Part shown: one piece after another, positions 29,455 through 39,386 of the stretch | Layout of the letters: every line of letters begins with the position of its first letter | Position numbering within the stretch: the stretch's first letter is position 1 | Translations under genes and position numbers: made by a program | The notes under the pieces: generated by a model | What the model saw: the letters and a program-made list of their open reading frames with translations, nothing else | Database searches by the model: none | Told to the model about the DNA's origin: nothing | DNA from: Blattamonas nauphoetae | Lineage: Eukaryota > Preaxostyla > Oxymonadida | Assembly (NCBI GenBank): GCA_033064195.1 | Contig: JARBJD010000183.1 | Span: forward strand, 85,387 to 149,386 | Reading direction: 5' to 3' | Length of the DNA stretch: 64,000 bases

Positions 29455-30500
29455 TTATTGAGACAGAGGAGAGTTCATTCCCAAATATTTCATGGCCTCG
29501 AATGAGCGGATACCCACAAAAAATCCATCATCGGATGAATTGTCGTGAAGCAGGACTTGTTCGAGATGATCTCGGAGCCCTTCTTGTTCCAATGTCTGCA
29601 GCAATATTCTCCCTCTGACCACAGTGTCGGCTCCATCGGTCGTCCATGTGTTGATATTATTGGTTAGAGTCCAGATGATGCATCGATTGGTGTATTCGTG
29701 TTCCACTTTCGAGAGAAGTGATTGGAAGACCAGTGGGATGCGAGAAGAACAAATGAAATCCATTGTTTGTTGGTGAAATGCTCCATTTTTCAAGATTGTG
29801 GATAGTAATTGCAATGTTTTCTCGCATTCGTCGTTCCACGACAGAAGGTGAGGATTGCGACTGATCTGGACAAGAGATGGCTCAATTGAGGTCAAAACTT
29901 CATTCAGCACCACATCTCGGATTGATTGAGGGTCAGAGTTGGAAGTAGTGGAGAGGGATTGAAGAATGGCAGTGGAGGTGATCCTCAAAATCCTTTCGAC
30001 AACATAGAGTGTGTATTTCAGGATGTCATGATCTTCGATCACAGAGAAATTCTGCAGACAACGTGTAGAGAGGATTCTGGGAATGAGTTTGGAGGAGATA
30101 AGGGCTAGGCAGTTTGAAGACGAACACCAATAGAGAGAGGTGGAAATGAATGACAGAGTGGCCTTGAATATCGATTGATGTGACGAAGATAAGAGCACAG
30201 TTATCGATTCCACAAACGCTGTAGCGGGGTCTGTAGAGTCTCGTCCAAGGTTCTTCAAAAAATCGCCGAATAAGAAAGCGAGTGCCCGCATGTTCGAAGA
30301 AATGAAATTTGATGCTTTACCGACAAGTTCCTCATCTAACTTGTAGCTATCTCTGACCATCGAAACAAGAGAGATGAAGATGCGTCCAGCAGAATCAACG
30401 GAAAAGGGATCTGTTGGATTCCATTTCAGGAATGGGGAGTATTCTGGAAGAATTAGTTGACAATGAGGATGAAATGATGGATACCGTCTAAGGAGTTCAT
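29455..30500 (-). CDS. ARM/HEAT-like repeat protein, spliced (two exons)
   Basis: Exon 1 is 30500-30485 and encodes only MNSLD plus one base; intron 30484-30444 (41 nt, GTATCC to TTCCAG); exon 2 30443-29455. Joined length 334 residues in one frame. Exon 2 opens with EYSPFLKWNPTDPF, the counterpart of FMNWDEK and FLNWDGT in the two other members, so the intron sits at the same place and phase (1). It continues AFVESITVLLSSSHQS, LNEVLTSIEPSLVQIS and ends TLEQEGLRDHLEQVLL. An alternative start at ATG 30360 would drop the conserved N-terminal block. Role unknown; soluble, helical. Confidence 0.75.
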
Positions 30501-30697
30501 CGCTGAATTATTTGAACCTATCTATTATTGGGACAATCTCAAAGAACAGTTTGTTGGGACGATCAAGATCAACCCTGAAGCATGAACGGTATTGAGAATG
30601 ATTTTGATAAATTCCACATTCTCGAATGTGAAGTCGTGACATAAATCAAATTAAGAAGGCAAAGTTATGGAATCTTTCTGCCAAACATAGAAATCGG

Positions 30698-32160
30698 CTA
30701 CAGGTACCCGTATTTGCGAATTAACTTGTATCTGCGATAGAAAGAGAGCGATATATTGTAAGAGAGAGAAAGAACAATCAGATAAGAAGATGCGACAATC
30801 AACGATGAAAAGTGACGATCAATTGAAGTCGCCAATGAACGAAGAAGTTTTGTAAAATGGGGCAGAAGGAACTTCGAGAGAATCACAAACTGATCGGGTA
30901 CTTCCATCAAGCAGTGCAGAGCAAAGGCCGGAGCGAAGTTTTCGGAGTACACTTTGCGTAACTTCATAAAATCGACAAATTGGAACTGTTTAGAGGCAAG
31001 GGAGGGAGGATAGGGCGAAGTGAAGGAGGGAGAAAGACAGACGTTGTCGAATTTTCGTTTTGGGATTTTGTCGTCGAATTTCTTCATTTCATCCCTTCAG
31101 AGAGGCAGAACAGGACAATAATGAAACAAGATGAAAGAGCATGCCACGGCCCATCACCCACTCCGATGCATATGATGGAGAGGGCGTAGTTTGAGGCGTT
31201 GACGATTGCACGGATCGTGTCTTTCTCGTTCGTCACTTGGCCGTCAGTGACAATAACGAGGATGTGATACTGAGAAGAGAGATAGAGAGAAAGCAAAAAA
31301 TGAAAAGCCGAGATGTGGGACTCAAAAATAGAGAATAAACCCCGATCTGCCCGAAACCTTCGTCCACATACTGATTTTGTCGCTTTGACAATCTCCACCG
31401 CTTTGTCGATCAGAGGTGCGAAATTGGTGGGACCACTCATGTTGATGCCTGGCGTGATCTGTTTATACCGTTCGAGTACTTCCTGGAAGCCGTGCGGCTC
31501 TTTATCGGGAAAGAACGGGAACACTGACTTGTCTCTGACGATGAAAAAAGTGAGTGTTATCAGAGGATATGTTTGAGAGATTGAGAAAAGGATAAACGAG
31601 GGAAATGGCACACGTGGTGTAAACGTCACCGAATCCGAATGTCGGAATGATGTGGTCATCTGAATATATAATGTTCGGAAATGACCATATGAGATGTGGA
31701 AAGGGATGAAGAAGGAATTGAGATGCTGCAGACCATCAAATGGCTCCAGTGTTTCACCGAGAATCTGGATCACTTCCATGTAAGGGTTGACAATAGTAAC
31801 ATCATGCAGAGAACGACCCTGGAAACTTCTCTCACCCTAAAAGTGAATGGACAGATTTGGGAGTGAAATAAGATGGAATGAGTGAGAAGAGGGTGGAGTG
31901 GAAGTTCGTCTGACGAATATGTCGCAAAGAAAGATTGAAATCCAAAAATAACAAGAGAATATCAGTAACACATAGAAGTATGGCAAACTGTGTATGCGTT
32001 TGATTTCGTATAGTCCAAACCAAAGATGACATTCGAACTTTCAAGTCCGGCTGTTCGGATCGCTTTTTGGACCTGATGGAATGTACCAAATGGCTAAAAA
32101 CAATACATCTTGAATAGTCTTATATTTGTCTTTGATTGCCTTACTTCCACTTGATCCCAT
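30698..32160 (-). CDS. Copine/RGLG-type von Willebrand factor A domain protein, eight exons
   Basis: Exons: 32160-32107, 32072-31989, 31836-31734, 31659-31614, 31534-31372, 31269-31145, 31094-31043, 30985-30698, giving 304 residues with all phases consistent. Product starts MGSSGSK (glycine at position 2, a possible N-myristoylation site). vWA landmarks in order: [126 protein letters not shown]. These are characteristic of copines and RGLG ubiquitin ligases; no C2 or RING domain is visible, so it is a stand-alone vWA, probably membrane-associated. Introns are 34-152 nt; the sixth appears to use a GC donor. The last 40-odd residues beyond MEVPDQF are unusual for the family. Confidence 0.8.
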
Positions 32161-32394
32161 TTCGTATGAACTTTGTTTGACCCATAACTTCCACAATCGG
32201 ACATTTTCATCCGTTGATTGATGTTCATGACCGGATTTATGCTCGAGAACGACATGCATTTCCATCAAATGTTTCGGAATTTGCAGAAACGAAAAAAGAA
32301 GCAATTCAAATTGCGAGATCTGTCACTCGACGTTTGGAAAACACAAACGGAGGTCAGACTGAATCAAAACGAAGAGTAAAATAGCAAAAAGGCA

Positions 32395-33571
32395 TCAACC
32401 AATGAAATATTGACTGAACGGGATCAAAGATAGCAACCAGATGACGAGAAAACAGCTCAGAAAAGTAGAGATCGTTAGAAGTAATATTTTGACTCCGATA
32501 TTCGGAATAATCTTGTCGTACACGATCCTGAACAGATTCAGGACAATAATATGGGACAGATAGACCCCATAGCTTGTGTCCGACAATTTCTGGATCAGCT
32601 TTTTGAGCCAGCGTGGACGAGTGATCTGAAGGTTTTTGAAGATCAAGAAATACCCGAGAGACATGATCGCAACATTAATAGTGAGGTATCCCCACGACAG
32701 CTCCAATTCGATCACGTTTTTCGCTGTGCCGATCCGGAGGACAAAAATCGCCATTGTCAGCCACCCACCAATGAAGAAGCAGAGAAACCCAACCAGTGTG
32801 TCCCAGCGTCCCTTTTCAGAGTGGAATTTGCGGATATATTGCCCAAGAACGGCATAACCGAGATATCCTGTGAAGTAATACACAGTGTGGATTGCGTTCC
32901 AAAACGCTTCACCAAAGACATAGTAATAGATGAGGTGGAGATAGGGGAGGAAGAGGGACACTCCCCAAAGGAGCAGGAAGTAGAGATAGCCTTCTTTGTT
33001 CGACGATGTGAGCCAGGGCGTGATGATGGGGATGAAGAGATCAACACCAATGGCCATTTGAATATACCACAAGTGGCCGACTTCGGTTCCATAGTTGAGG
33101 GGAATTCGAATCAGGGCATAGAAGAAGCCAGGCCAGTTGAGGTTTTTCAAGAAAACGTTGTAGCCTGCGTAGATCACACACCAGAAGGCATATGGCAAGA
33201 AAACTCGCATGAAACGTTTTTTCAAGAAAGATGATGCACCGTCTTTCATTGGAAGCACAAAATACCCAGTCAGCATCATGAAGAGAGGAACTGAAGAGCG
33301 AGCGAGCGAAGCAAGTGCGGCTGCCCACATTGGTCCGTCTCCTGGGCAGACAGAGAGGAATTCACAGCTATAGTAAAAGTTTGACGAGTGAATAACGAGC
33401 ACCATGACGGAGGCTAGCCAACGGAGGATGTCGAGACCGTAATGGCGTTCTTTCTCGGGTTTGACAAGGAGGACCTCTATGGGAAGGAAAGAGGAAGAAA
33501 AACGATGCAGGGAGAAGCTGAAATAAAAGGAGTAAACGTCTCTGTTCTTCGTTGATCGAAATAGCGTCCAT
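32395..33571 (-). CDS. Acyltransferase family 3 membrane enzyme (WecH/OatA-like), two exons
   Basis: Exon 1 is 33571-33538, intron 33537-33477 (61 nt, GTTTAC to CATAG), exon 2 33476-32395; joined 371 residues starting MDAISINEEQRQVLLVKPEK, a far better N-terminus than the unspliced frame from 33588. The protein has about ten membrane helices and the family landmarks: GLDILRWLASVMVLVIHSS with the catalytic-type His, SSVPLFMMLTGYFVLP, KKRFMRVFLPYAFW, GHLWYIQMAIGVDLFIP, and LSDTSYGVYLSHIIVLN. Such enzymes transfer acetyl or other acyl groups to sugars or lipids. Close resemblance to bacterial WecH-type proteins suggests lateral gain followed by acquisition of an intron. Possible role in surface glycan modification; substrate unknown. 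Confidence 0.8.
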
Positions 33572-33600
33572 TCGAAAGATCTAGCCATAATACATAGCTA

Positions 33601-34647
33601 TTGAACATGCTTCCTAACTCATCCACCTCTCACAATGTTGAACAGGATTTATCTCGTCTGTGGTCTCTGAAAACGGATCTGACTTCGATCGAATCTATCG
33701 AGGAAGCATCGCTACTGTTTCAGGCGATTGTTTCCCTCATCAAGTCTGGTCATCGATTAGATTCTGCTGCCACAAGTCGGGCCTGCCTTTTTCTTGACAC
33801 TATTACGCCTGGTTCCGATCCTCGACTCGAACCGGAAGAGATTTTTCGCAGCCTCGTTCCACTGACTGACGAGGCCTGCACTGGATTTGCAGAAGGTATT
33901 ACGACTCTTATTACATGTCAGAACAGTGACATTGTTCACTCAACACTTTCACTTCTTCATGATACGGTTCGTAACATTGCATGCATGGACGTTTTCGATT
34001 TCATCGAAACCGGGTTCTTTGCTCTCCTTCCGCAATCGTTCTTCTTGTCTGTCATGGCTCTACCATCACAATCACTGCTTCATCTATGCTCCGTTGTCTT
34101 TACCTGCCTCGATGTCGATACCGATTTAACTGTCACATTAATCCAACAGGAAAGAGACATCCAACCAGAAATGATCAGACAATCGATGCTCGACAACGTG
34201 ATTCGTCCATTGGAACCATTTTTAGAAACCATCTGCTTTCGACGACGCGCCTTCAAGGATTCCGAAGAATCGTTTTCCTTCTCAGCGGTACTTGGAATGT
34301 ATCTTCAAATCTCCCCTTTCCATGCACACCTCACCCACTCTGCCCAATTGTCGTTGACTTGCTTCGCTTGCACTGACTGTATCGACTTCTTCAGCACTGA
34401 TTCTCTGATCGACAACTTTCTGACCGAAATTGTTCTAACCATCACAGATGGAACAAGCGATGGGGAAACAGTCAGATCTGCAAGCAGTGACCTTAAAGCT
34501 ACGCTGCGAGAAGAAGGCATTTCAGATGAAGTCGAGCAAGGTCTTTTGAGAAATTTCGATGGAGCCAGAGGCTATTACAACTCTCCCACCTGCGCCCGAT
34601 ATATTGCCAGGTTGGGTGGGAATACCAACACGATCGGACGGTTCTAG
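33601..34647 (+). CDS. ARM/HEAT-like family protein, divergent member
   Basis: A 348-residue intact frame, divergently arranged with the acyltransferase, their starts about 36 bp apart. It keeps the family C-terminus (LREEGISDEVEQGLL), a middle section equal to the VLLPSxxYI block (MLDNVIRPLEPFLETI), and ACTGFAEGITTLITCQNSDIV. The N-terminus (MNMLPNSSTSHNVEQDL) lacks the conserved NWD block and the 5' intron. No enzyme motif or membrane segment. Function unknown. Confidence 0.65.
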   Translation: MNMLPNSSTSHNVEQDLSRLWSLKTDLTSIESIEEASLLFQAIVSLIKSGHRLDSAATSRACLFLDTITPGSDPRLEPEEIFRSLVPLTDEACTGFAEGITTLITCQNSDIVHSTLSLLHDTVRNIACMDVFDFIETGFFALLPQSFFLSVMALPSQSLLHLCSVVFTCLDVDTDLTVTLIQQERDIQPEMIRQSMLDNVIRPLEPFLETICFRRRAFKDSEESFSFSAVLGMYLQISPFHAHLTHSAQLSLTCFACTDCIDFFSTDSLIDNFLTEIVLTITDGTSDGETVRSASSDLKATLREEGISDEVEQGLLRNFDGARGYYNSPTCARYIARLGGNTNTIGRF

Positions 34648-35274
34648 TGCATGCCTTTTCATGGGATCAAACAACTCAAGATGACGCCATCGTTCAGGAT
34701 ATATTCTCATTGGCTCACCATAAAACCAATCACATCGAGTCTATTCACAATTGACGACAATTAACCCTTCTTCGTCGTATCGAGCATCTCCAAGTCTGAC
34801 TGAAGACGACAGAGTGATGACTCGGTTCACTCTGGTCGACAGTTTCAACAGTTACAGATAACACTCAAATGACGGTATTTTCACCGATTATTTTCATGCT
34901 TTCCCAACCTTCTCTGCCATAGACCATCCTCAGTCCGATGACAAAAGCGTGAGTTTGAAAGAATCAATTCTTGAAGCGAGGAGACAAATAATAGACTTAA
35001 ATTCCGTCACTTTCACGTTGAGTTCAATATAGAAACACTTCCTGGGAAAATTTCATTCTGGAGAAGACTAGACTTCGAAAGTGGGCAGTTTTTCCCACAA
35101 CGATGGTGTCGAAAGAATTGAGCTCTGAATTTGCGACAAGACCACACTCAGCAAGGGTACCATGGTCTGCATTGAAAAAAATGCGTGGGAAACCATAATG
35201 TGTATGAATAATCCAACAATGTGGTTGGAGTCTTATAAAGGTGTTTGAGGCGGTCCATGAGAAGAAGAACAAAA
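34648..35274. other. Intergenic, nothing recognised
   Basis: About 630 bp between converging genes. No frame with domain-like content and no repeat; possible 3' untranslated sequence of both neighbours. Confidence 0.4.
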
Positions 35275-36297
35275 TCAAGAATATCCCGAGACAAGAGCGA
35301 AAGAAGAATCATCATTAGAATCTTGGAACACAAAAGGAATGAGTTGGAGGCACACTATGAGAATGAGGAGAATGACAATGTCAGTTTTGGTGACTGCTCG
35401 GCACATCAAGATTGGGAAGCATGGAATCGGCTGACGGACCAGCTCTGGATCAGATCTGCCCCAGAAATATTGTTCTTTCTTTTCCGAGCGAACTTTCGGG
35501 AACTCGATCGCACGAACAGGGCAGAGGTTGAAACAACGGCTGCATCCATAACACGAGCTTCCGTCCCAAACGGGAATCTTCACAGCTGCTCCTTCTTCAG
35601 GTTTGGCGAGTGCGTTGTACGGGCACACGGTCACACACTCCAAACAGGATGTGCATTTCTCAGAATCGATCTTGATGGGGCCGAGATAATCTCCCGGCTT
35701 TGCATCAGCTGGATAATGTCTTGTAGTCAGTATTTTGTGCATGGGGGGAAGTTTACCACCGTTGAGACGAGCGACGAGATCTTTCCCAAAGTCGTCCACT
35801 TTCTTCAGCTCTTTGGTTGGAACTTCATCAATCCTTCCTCGTGGTGGCTGACGAGGAATATCGTTTACTGGATCACGTTGGGAGACTGATCCGAGATACT
35901 TCGCAAATTCATTCTTTTTGTGGAGATATGTCGCCAAATAATAGGTCACCTCACCACTCGAATGGCCGAAACTGGAAAAAGAGAAATAGTACTTCATTTT
36001 CGCGAAGAGTGATGTTGGTGTGGTTTCTTTTGTCAGAATGGTCTCGACGCCCTTCGGAATTGTGCTGAGAAACACATACGACCCAATTCCAACAATATCC
36101 GCTTCCTTCAGAGCTCCACGGTAGTTCGAGAGAAGTGGTGTCACTTCTTTTTCACCAGCCGCTAAATATTCCTTCAGAATCGAGAAACCATCATGAAGAG
36201 AAACAGAGTGTCCTGCGCCCTCCAGATGCTTCTGAAACGTCACTGCCATTGACTTGGTGGAACCAGTATTTGAAAAGAAGAGAATCACGGTTTTCAT
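35275..36297 (-). CDS. Flavodoxin-like / 2x[4Fe-4S] ferredoxin fusion with C-terminal membrane anchor (EFR1-type)
   Basis: Start at ATG 36297 (MKTVILFFSNTGSTK), where FSNTGST is the FMN phosphate-binding loop of flavodoxins. The N-terminal domain covers about residues 1-165. Two ferredoxin motifs follow: CTSCLECVTVCPYNAL and CYGCSRCFNLCPVRAI, each C-x2-C-x2-C-x3-C-P, able to hold two [4Fe-4S] clusters. A hydrophobic helix (DIVILLILIVCLQLIPF) near the end suggests a tail anchor in a cytoplasmic membrane. This arrangement is known from bacterial EFR1 proteins and fits electron transfer in an anaerobe; partner unknown. A near-identical copy lies at 53170-54150. The DIRS element begins only about 50 bp upstream of the start codon. 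Confidence 0.85.
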   Translation of the reverse strand: MKTVILFFSNTGSTKSMAVTFQKHLEGAGHSVSLHDGFSILKEYLAAGEKEVTPLLSNYRGALKEADIVGIGSYVFLSTIPKGVETILTKETTPTSLFAKMKYYFSFSSFGHSSGEVTYYLATYLHKKNEFAKYLGSVSQRDPVNDIPRQPPRGRIDEVPTKELKKVDDFGKDLVARLNGGKLPPMHKILTTRHYPADAKPGDYLGPIKIDSEKCTSCLECVTVCPYNALAKPEEGAAVKIPVWDGSSCYGCSRCFNLCPVRAIEFPKVRSEKKEQYFWGRSDPELVRQPIPCFPILMCRAVTKTDIVILLILIVCLQLIPFVFQDSNDDSSFALVSGYS

Positions 36298-36370
36298 TTT
36301 GGAGGTACAAATGTGAGATTTGTGAGGTGAACTGAACACCATAACTTATTCCGACCATGGTTCTGAAAGA

Positions 36371-36490
36371 AGAGATGAAGAAAGTTTGAGTATAATTCCC
36401 GTGAAATGTTGAATAAATAAGTCAAAAGTAATGAGATTATGTCCTACTTCACTTCACTTGGACCACTTGGAGTGATCATCCCTTTGTTAC
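36371..36490 (+). repeat. DIRS inverted terminal repeat, left copy
   Basis: Reverse complement of 40764-40883; no mismatch seen by eye over the 120 bp. The outer extension 36348-36370 is unique to this end. Confidence 0.88.
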
Positions 36491-37367
36491 GCCGTTTGGA
36501 GGTCTCTGAAAGAAGAGATGAAGTCTTCTGTAACTTTTTCAATCTCTCTGACCTACGAGTTGCCGGGGTGGGTGGTGGAAGTAAACTTTCTTCATCTCTT
36601 CTTTCAGAACCATGGTCGGAATCACTCTTCAGTGATTTACGACCTATGGCTTCTTCATTCAGAGATGAAGAAAGTTTGAGGCTGTTTGGAGACGATATTG
36701 GCTTGATGTAGAACTTCCTCAAGACTGTCGAAGACGTTGAAAGTCTTGCCTGCTTCGCATTGTCTAAGTCCGACATTCCATTCCGCTTGTTCCTAGATCG
36801 TCCAGCGTGCTTGAGCGAATACGCTCCATATTTATCGGTGTCCAGTCCAACCGACTTCATGAGCGATTTTATCCCGGCGGCAATGTCCCCTGCATCCCTT
36901 TCCCGTGCCCTCTCTCCCAAGAGTTGTCCTGTCCAACTCCTGCCTCTTCGTTTATCCAATTCTGTAATCCAGTCGCAGATTCGCAGGCCCTCGTTCAAAT
37001 CCCTCTCATTCACTGTCACCCTCTCCCATCCTTCACCTGTCTTCAACCTCGTCATGAAACTCGTCTCGTACTTACTTTTGCTCATCTGAACGGAATCTCT
37101 TCGTATTCTTGCCATCTCTGTAAAGCGCACCGCGTGTTGCATCATCAGTAATGCCGCGATTATTGTCTGAACCATCTCTTCTTCGACCTGTCCACGAATT
37201 ACCCATCGTTTGAGGATCTCATCCTCCAGAATCTTCGCGTCCCATGTGTCCTCATACTTAGCCTTCGTCGGATGGACAGTGCGGATCCCTCTCATAGTCG
37301 CTGTCACCGGGAGTGACACGCCCACTTGGCCCTTCCCAAACAGTTGTGAGGAGGAAGGATAATGCAC
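36444..37367 (-). CDS. DIRS tyrosine recombinase (catalytic region)
   Basis: A 307-residue frame. The region MMQHAVRFTEMARIRRDSV matches the tyrosine-recombinase segment with the first catalytic Arg; GAYSLKHAGRSRN is the His-x-x-Arg-like box, and LRKFYIKP carries the nucleophile-like Tyr. The Lys/Ser-rich tail of about 90 residues runs through the internal complementary region and the left inverted repeat, as is usual in DIRS elements where coding and terminal DNA overlap. The SAM-like N-terminal domain of the recombinase lies in an overlapping frame at about 37260-37620. Confidence 0.75.
   Translation of the reverse strand: MHYPSSSQLFGKGQVGVSLPVTATMRGIRTVHPTKAKYEDTWDAKILEDEILKRWVIRGQVEEEMVQTIIAALLMMQHAVRFTEMARIRRDSVQMSKSKYETSFMTRLKTGEGWERVTVNERDLNEGLRICDWITELDKRRGRSWTGQLLGERARERDAGDIAAGIKSLMKSVGLDTDKYGAYSLKHAGRSRNKRNGMSDLDNAKQARLSTSSTVLRKFYIKPISSPNSLKLSSSLNEEAIGRKSLKSDSDHGSERRDEESLLPPPTPATRRSERLKKLQKTSSLLSETSKRRNKGMITPSGPSEVK
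36593..36681. repeat. DIRS internal complementary region
   Basis: The first half matches the complement of the left end (TTCAGAACCATGGTCGGAAT), the second half the complement of the right end (TCACTCTTCAGTGATTTACG and on). This junction is the template for end completion in DIRS replication. Confidence 0.85.
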
Positions 37368-37586
37368 TTCTCGCAGCTTCCGCTGTTCCCCTCGATCCGC
37401 TTCTCCTCATCCATCTCGCCAGAAAGTTTGCAACTCTAATCCCATCAATATCTTTCCAGTTCCTGCCAGCTGCGTCCTCCTCCTCGATCCAACGACGAAT
37501 AGCGCCCGCATATTGTCTTACAGTTTCCTTGCTCAATCCTGCCAACATCCAAACCATAGTGTCAACCTCCATTTCCAGTTCATCGA

Positions 37587-39386
37587 CTAATCCCTCCCAG
37601 ATCTCCCCAGCAAGAATGCTTGGAGGAGACCTGGTGGCAGTCCGCTCCCCGTCGCTACTAAACCCGGTCCCTTCACGACCACCTCCTCCGTTCTCCCCAG
37701 CAACAGCATACGACTCGCTCTCTGTTCTAAAATGTCTCTTCCTGGTATCGACCGCCAATCCGGAGCTACTAAAATCAATGTCGTCGGCTCCTCCATCCAC
37801 TTGACCAGTACCCGCTGAATCAGCGGGATCGGGGGAAAGGCAAAAACGCACTGTTCTCTTCCCCAATCCTGGAGGAGTGCATTCGTTCCGGCTGCCTCCT
37901 CTTCGCCTATCAGGGACCAATATCGAGGAACTTGTCGATTGTGCCGCGATGCAAATGCGTCGACAGTCGGCCTGCATTGGAAGTACTCTAAGATTTGTCT
38001 GAAGCTCTGAGGTTTCAGACTGTAATCTGTGGTGTCCCTTATCCTGGACAACCGATCCGCAACTGCGTTGTCGACGCCCGCCACATGCTCCGCCCAAAGT
38101 CTTGATAAGTTCTGGTCTGCTTTGAGGAATAGACGTTTGAATTGTGGAAGAAGTGAAAGGGCGGACGATCGTCTGTTGATATTCGCCACGCACACAGAAT
38201 TGTCCGACATGACCAGGACATCCTCTCCCCACTTGATCAGGTCCCTTCGCATCCCCTCTTCGAAACCCCTCACCACAGCTTCCGCTTCGCGCCTGTTGCT
38301 CGACCACAGTCTCTCCTCCGAGTTGAACCGTTCCTGCCAACTCTCCACCTTCCCTTTCCTCGACCAAACCACCCCGATCCCCCACTCGCTTGCGTCGGTG
38401 TTGAGAGTTACCGACTGATTGAACAAGCGAATGGAGCGACACATCGGCGTCATCAATCGGTGCCTCCACCACTCTAACTCTTCCACTTCTACTTCCCCAA
38501 GCTGTCCTCTTCCACCCCATCCATGCGACTGAACCACCTTCTCCTTCCAGCCGACCAGATGTCGTGACTGGAAGTGGCAGAGACTGTCGGCGAAAGCCAT
38601 TGCCTGTAGTTTGCCGACAAGTGAAGCGACAGTTTGCACACGCGTCTCTCCACCCTGCTCGTGTTGCCTGAGCCTCTCTCTCACGAGTTCTCGCGTCCTC
38701 CCCCTCTTCTCCTTTCCCACCTTGACCGTCATGTTCATTGAATCCCACTCCAGCCCGAGGAAGTGAATCCGCTGCTGTCCCTCCAGTTGTGACTTCTTGC
38801 AGTTGATTGTGAACCCTAGGAGTTCTAATTTTCCTCTGAGGAGAAGAGCATTCGATTCCGATTCTCCCTTCGATTTGCCGATTACCAGGAAATCGTCCAA
38901 ATAGGCGACGATTGGGAACGCACGCCTGAACTGTGCGATTACCGGCCGAAGAAGCTTTGTAAACTGTCGTGGCGCGGACGTAAGTCCGAAACATAAAGTT
39001 TGTTGGATATAAGCGCGTCCGTTGTGAAGGAAACCGAAATGTGGTTGGTCGCGCTTGTGGATTGCGACATGAAGATATGCATGTTTGAGGTCGAGTGAGC
39101 ACATCCAACATCCTTGTGTGATTGACTGCGCAACGGTCGAAAACGATTCCATTTTGAAATGTCGTGGAACGACATTCTGATTCAGCGTGCGGCAGTCCAG
39201 GATCCTTCTCCACCCACCGTCCGACTTCGCAACCACGAAGGTTGGGTTCCATGTTCTCACTTCGCCATTTGTCGTTTCCCTGATCACTCCCTCTCTGAGT
39301 TCGTCTTGAATGACCTCCGCTAATCCTTTCATCTCCTTGGCATTCAGGCGTAACTCGAATGGTGACCCCTGCGGTCGGAGGGCCAT
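37587..39386 (-). CDS. DIRS reverse transcriptase and RNase H
   Basis: A 599-residue frame. RT landmarks in order: WRRILDCRTLNQNV, CSLDLKHAYLHVAI, FGLTSAPRQFTKLL, and IVAYLDDFLVIG with the YLDD catalytic box, followed by FLGLEWDS. RNase H follows with TLNTDASEWGIGVVW, RREAEAV and VMSDNSVCVANI, then the DIRS/Ngaro-typical PTVDAFASRHNRQVPRYWS and FAFPPIPLIQRVL block. It overlaps the recombinase and Gag-like frames. Confidence 0.85.
   Translation of the reverse strand: MALRPQGSPFELRLNAKEMKGLAEVIQDELREGVIRETTNGEVRTWNPTFVVAKSDGGWRRILDCRTLNQNVVPRHFKMESFSTVAQSITQGCWMCSLDLKHAYLHVAIHKRDQPHFGFLHNGRAYIQQTLCFGLTSAPRQFTKLLRPVIAQFRRAFPIVAYLDDFLVIGKSKGESESNALLLRGKLELLGFTINCKKSQLEGQQRIHFLGLEWDSMNMTVKVGKEKRGRTRELVRERLRQHEQGGETRVQTVASLVGKLQAMAFADSLCHFQSRHLVGWKEKVVQSHGWGGRGQLGEVEVEELEWWRHRLMTPMCRSIRLFNQSVTLNTDASEWGIGVVWSRKGKVESWQERFNSEERLWSSNRREAEAVVRGFEEGMRRDLIKWGEDVLVMSDNSVCVANINRRSSALSLLPQFKRLFLKADQNLSRLWAEHVAGVDNAVADRLSRIRDTTDYSLKPQSFRQILEYFQCRPTVDAFASRHNRQVPRYWSLIGEEEAAGTNALLQDWGREQCVFAFPPIPLIQRVLVKWMEEPTTLILVAPDWRSIPGRDILEQRASRMLLLGRTEEVVVKGPGLVATGSGLPPGLLQAFLLGRSGRD

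Noticed and set aside
32551-33234. 227-codon plus-strand frame
   Set aside because: Antisense to the acyltransferase, whose membrane-protein motifs are unmistakable on the minus strand.
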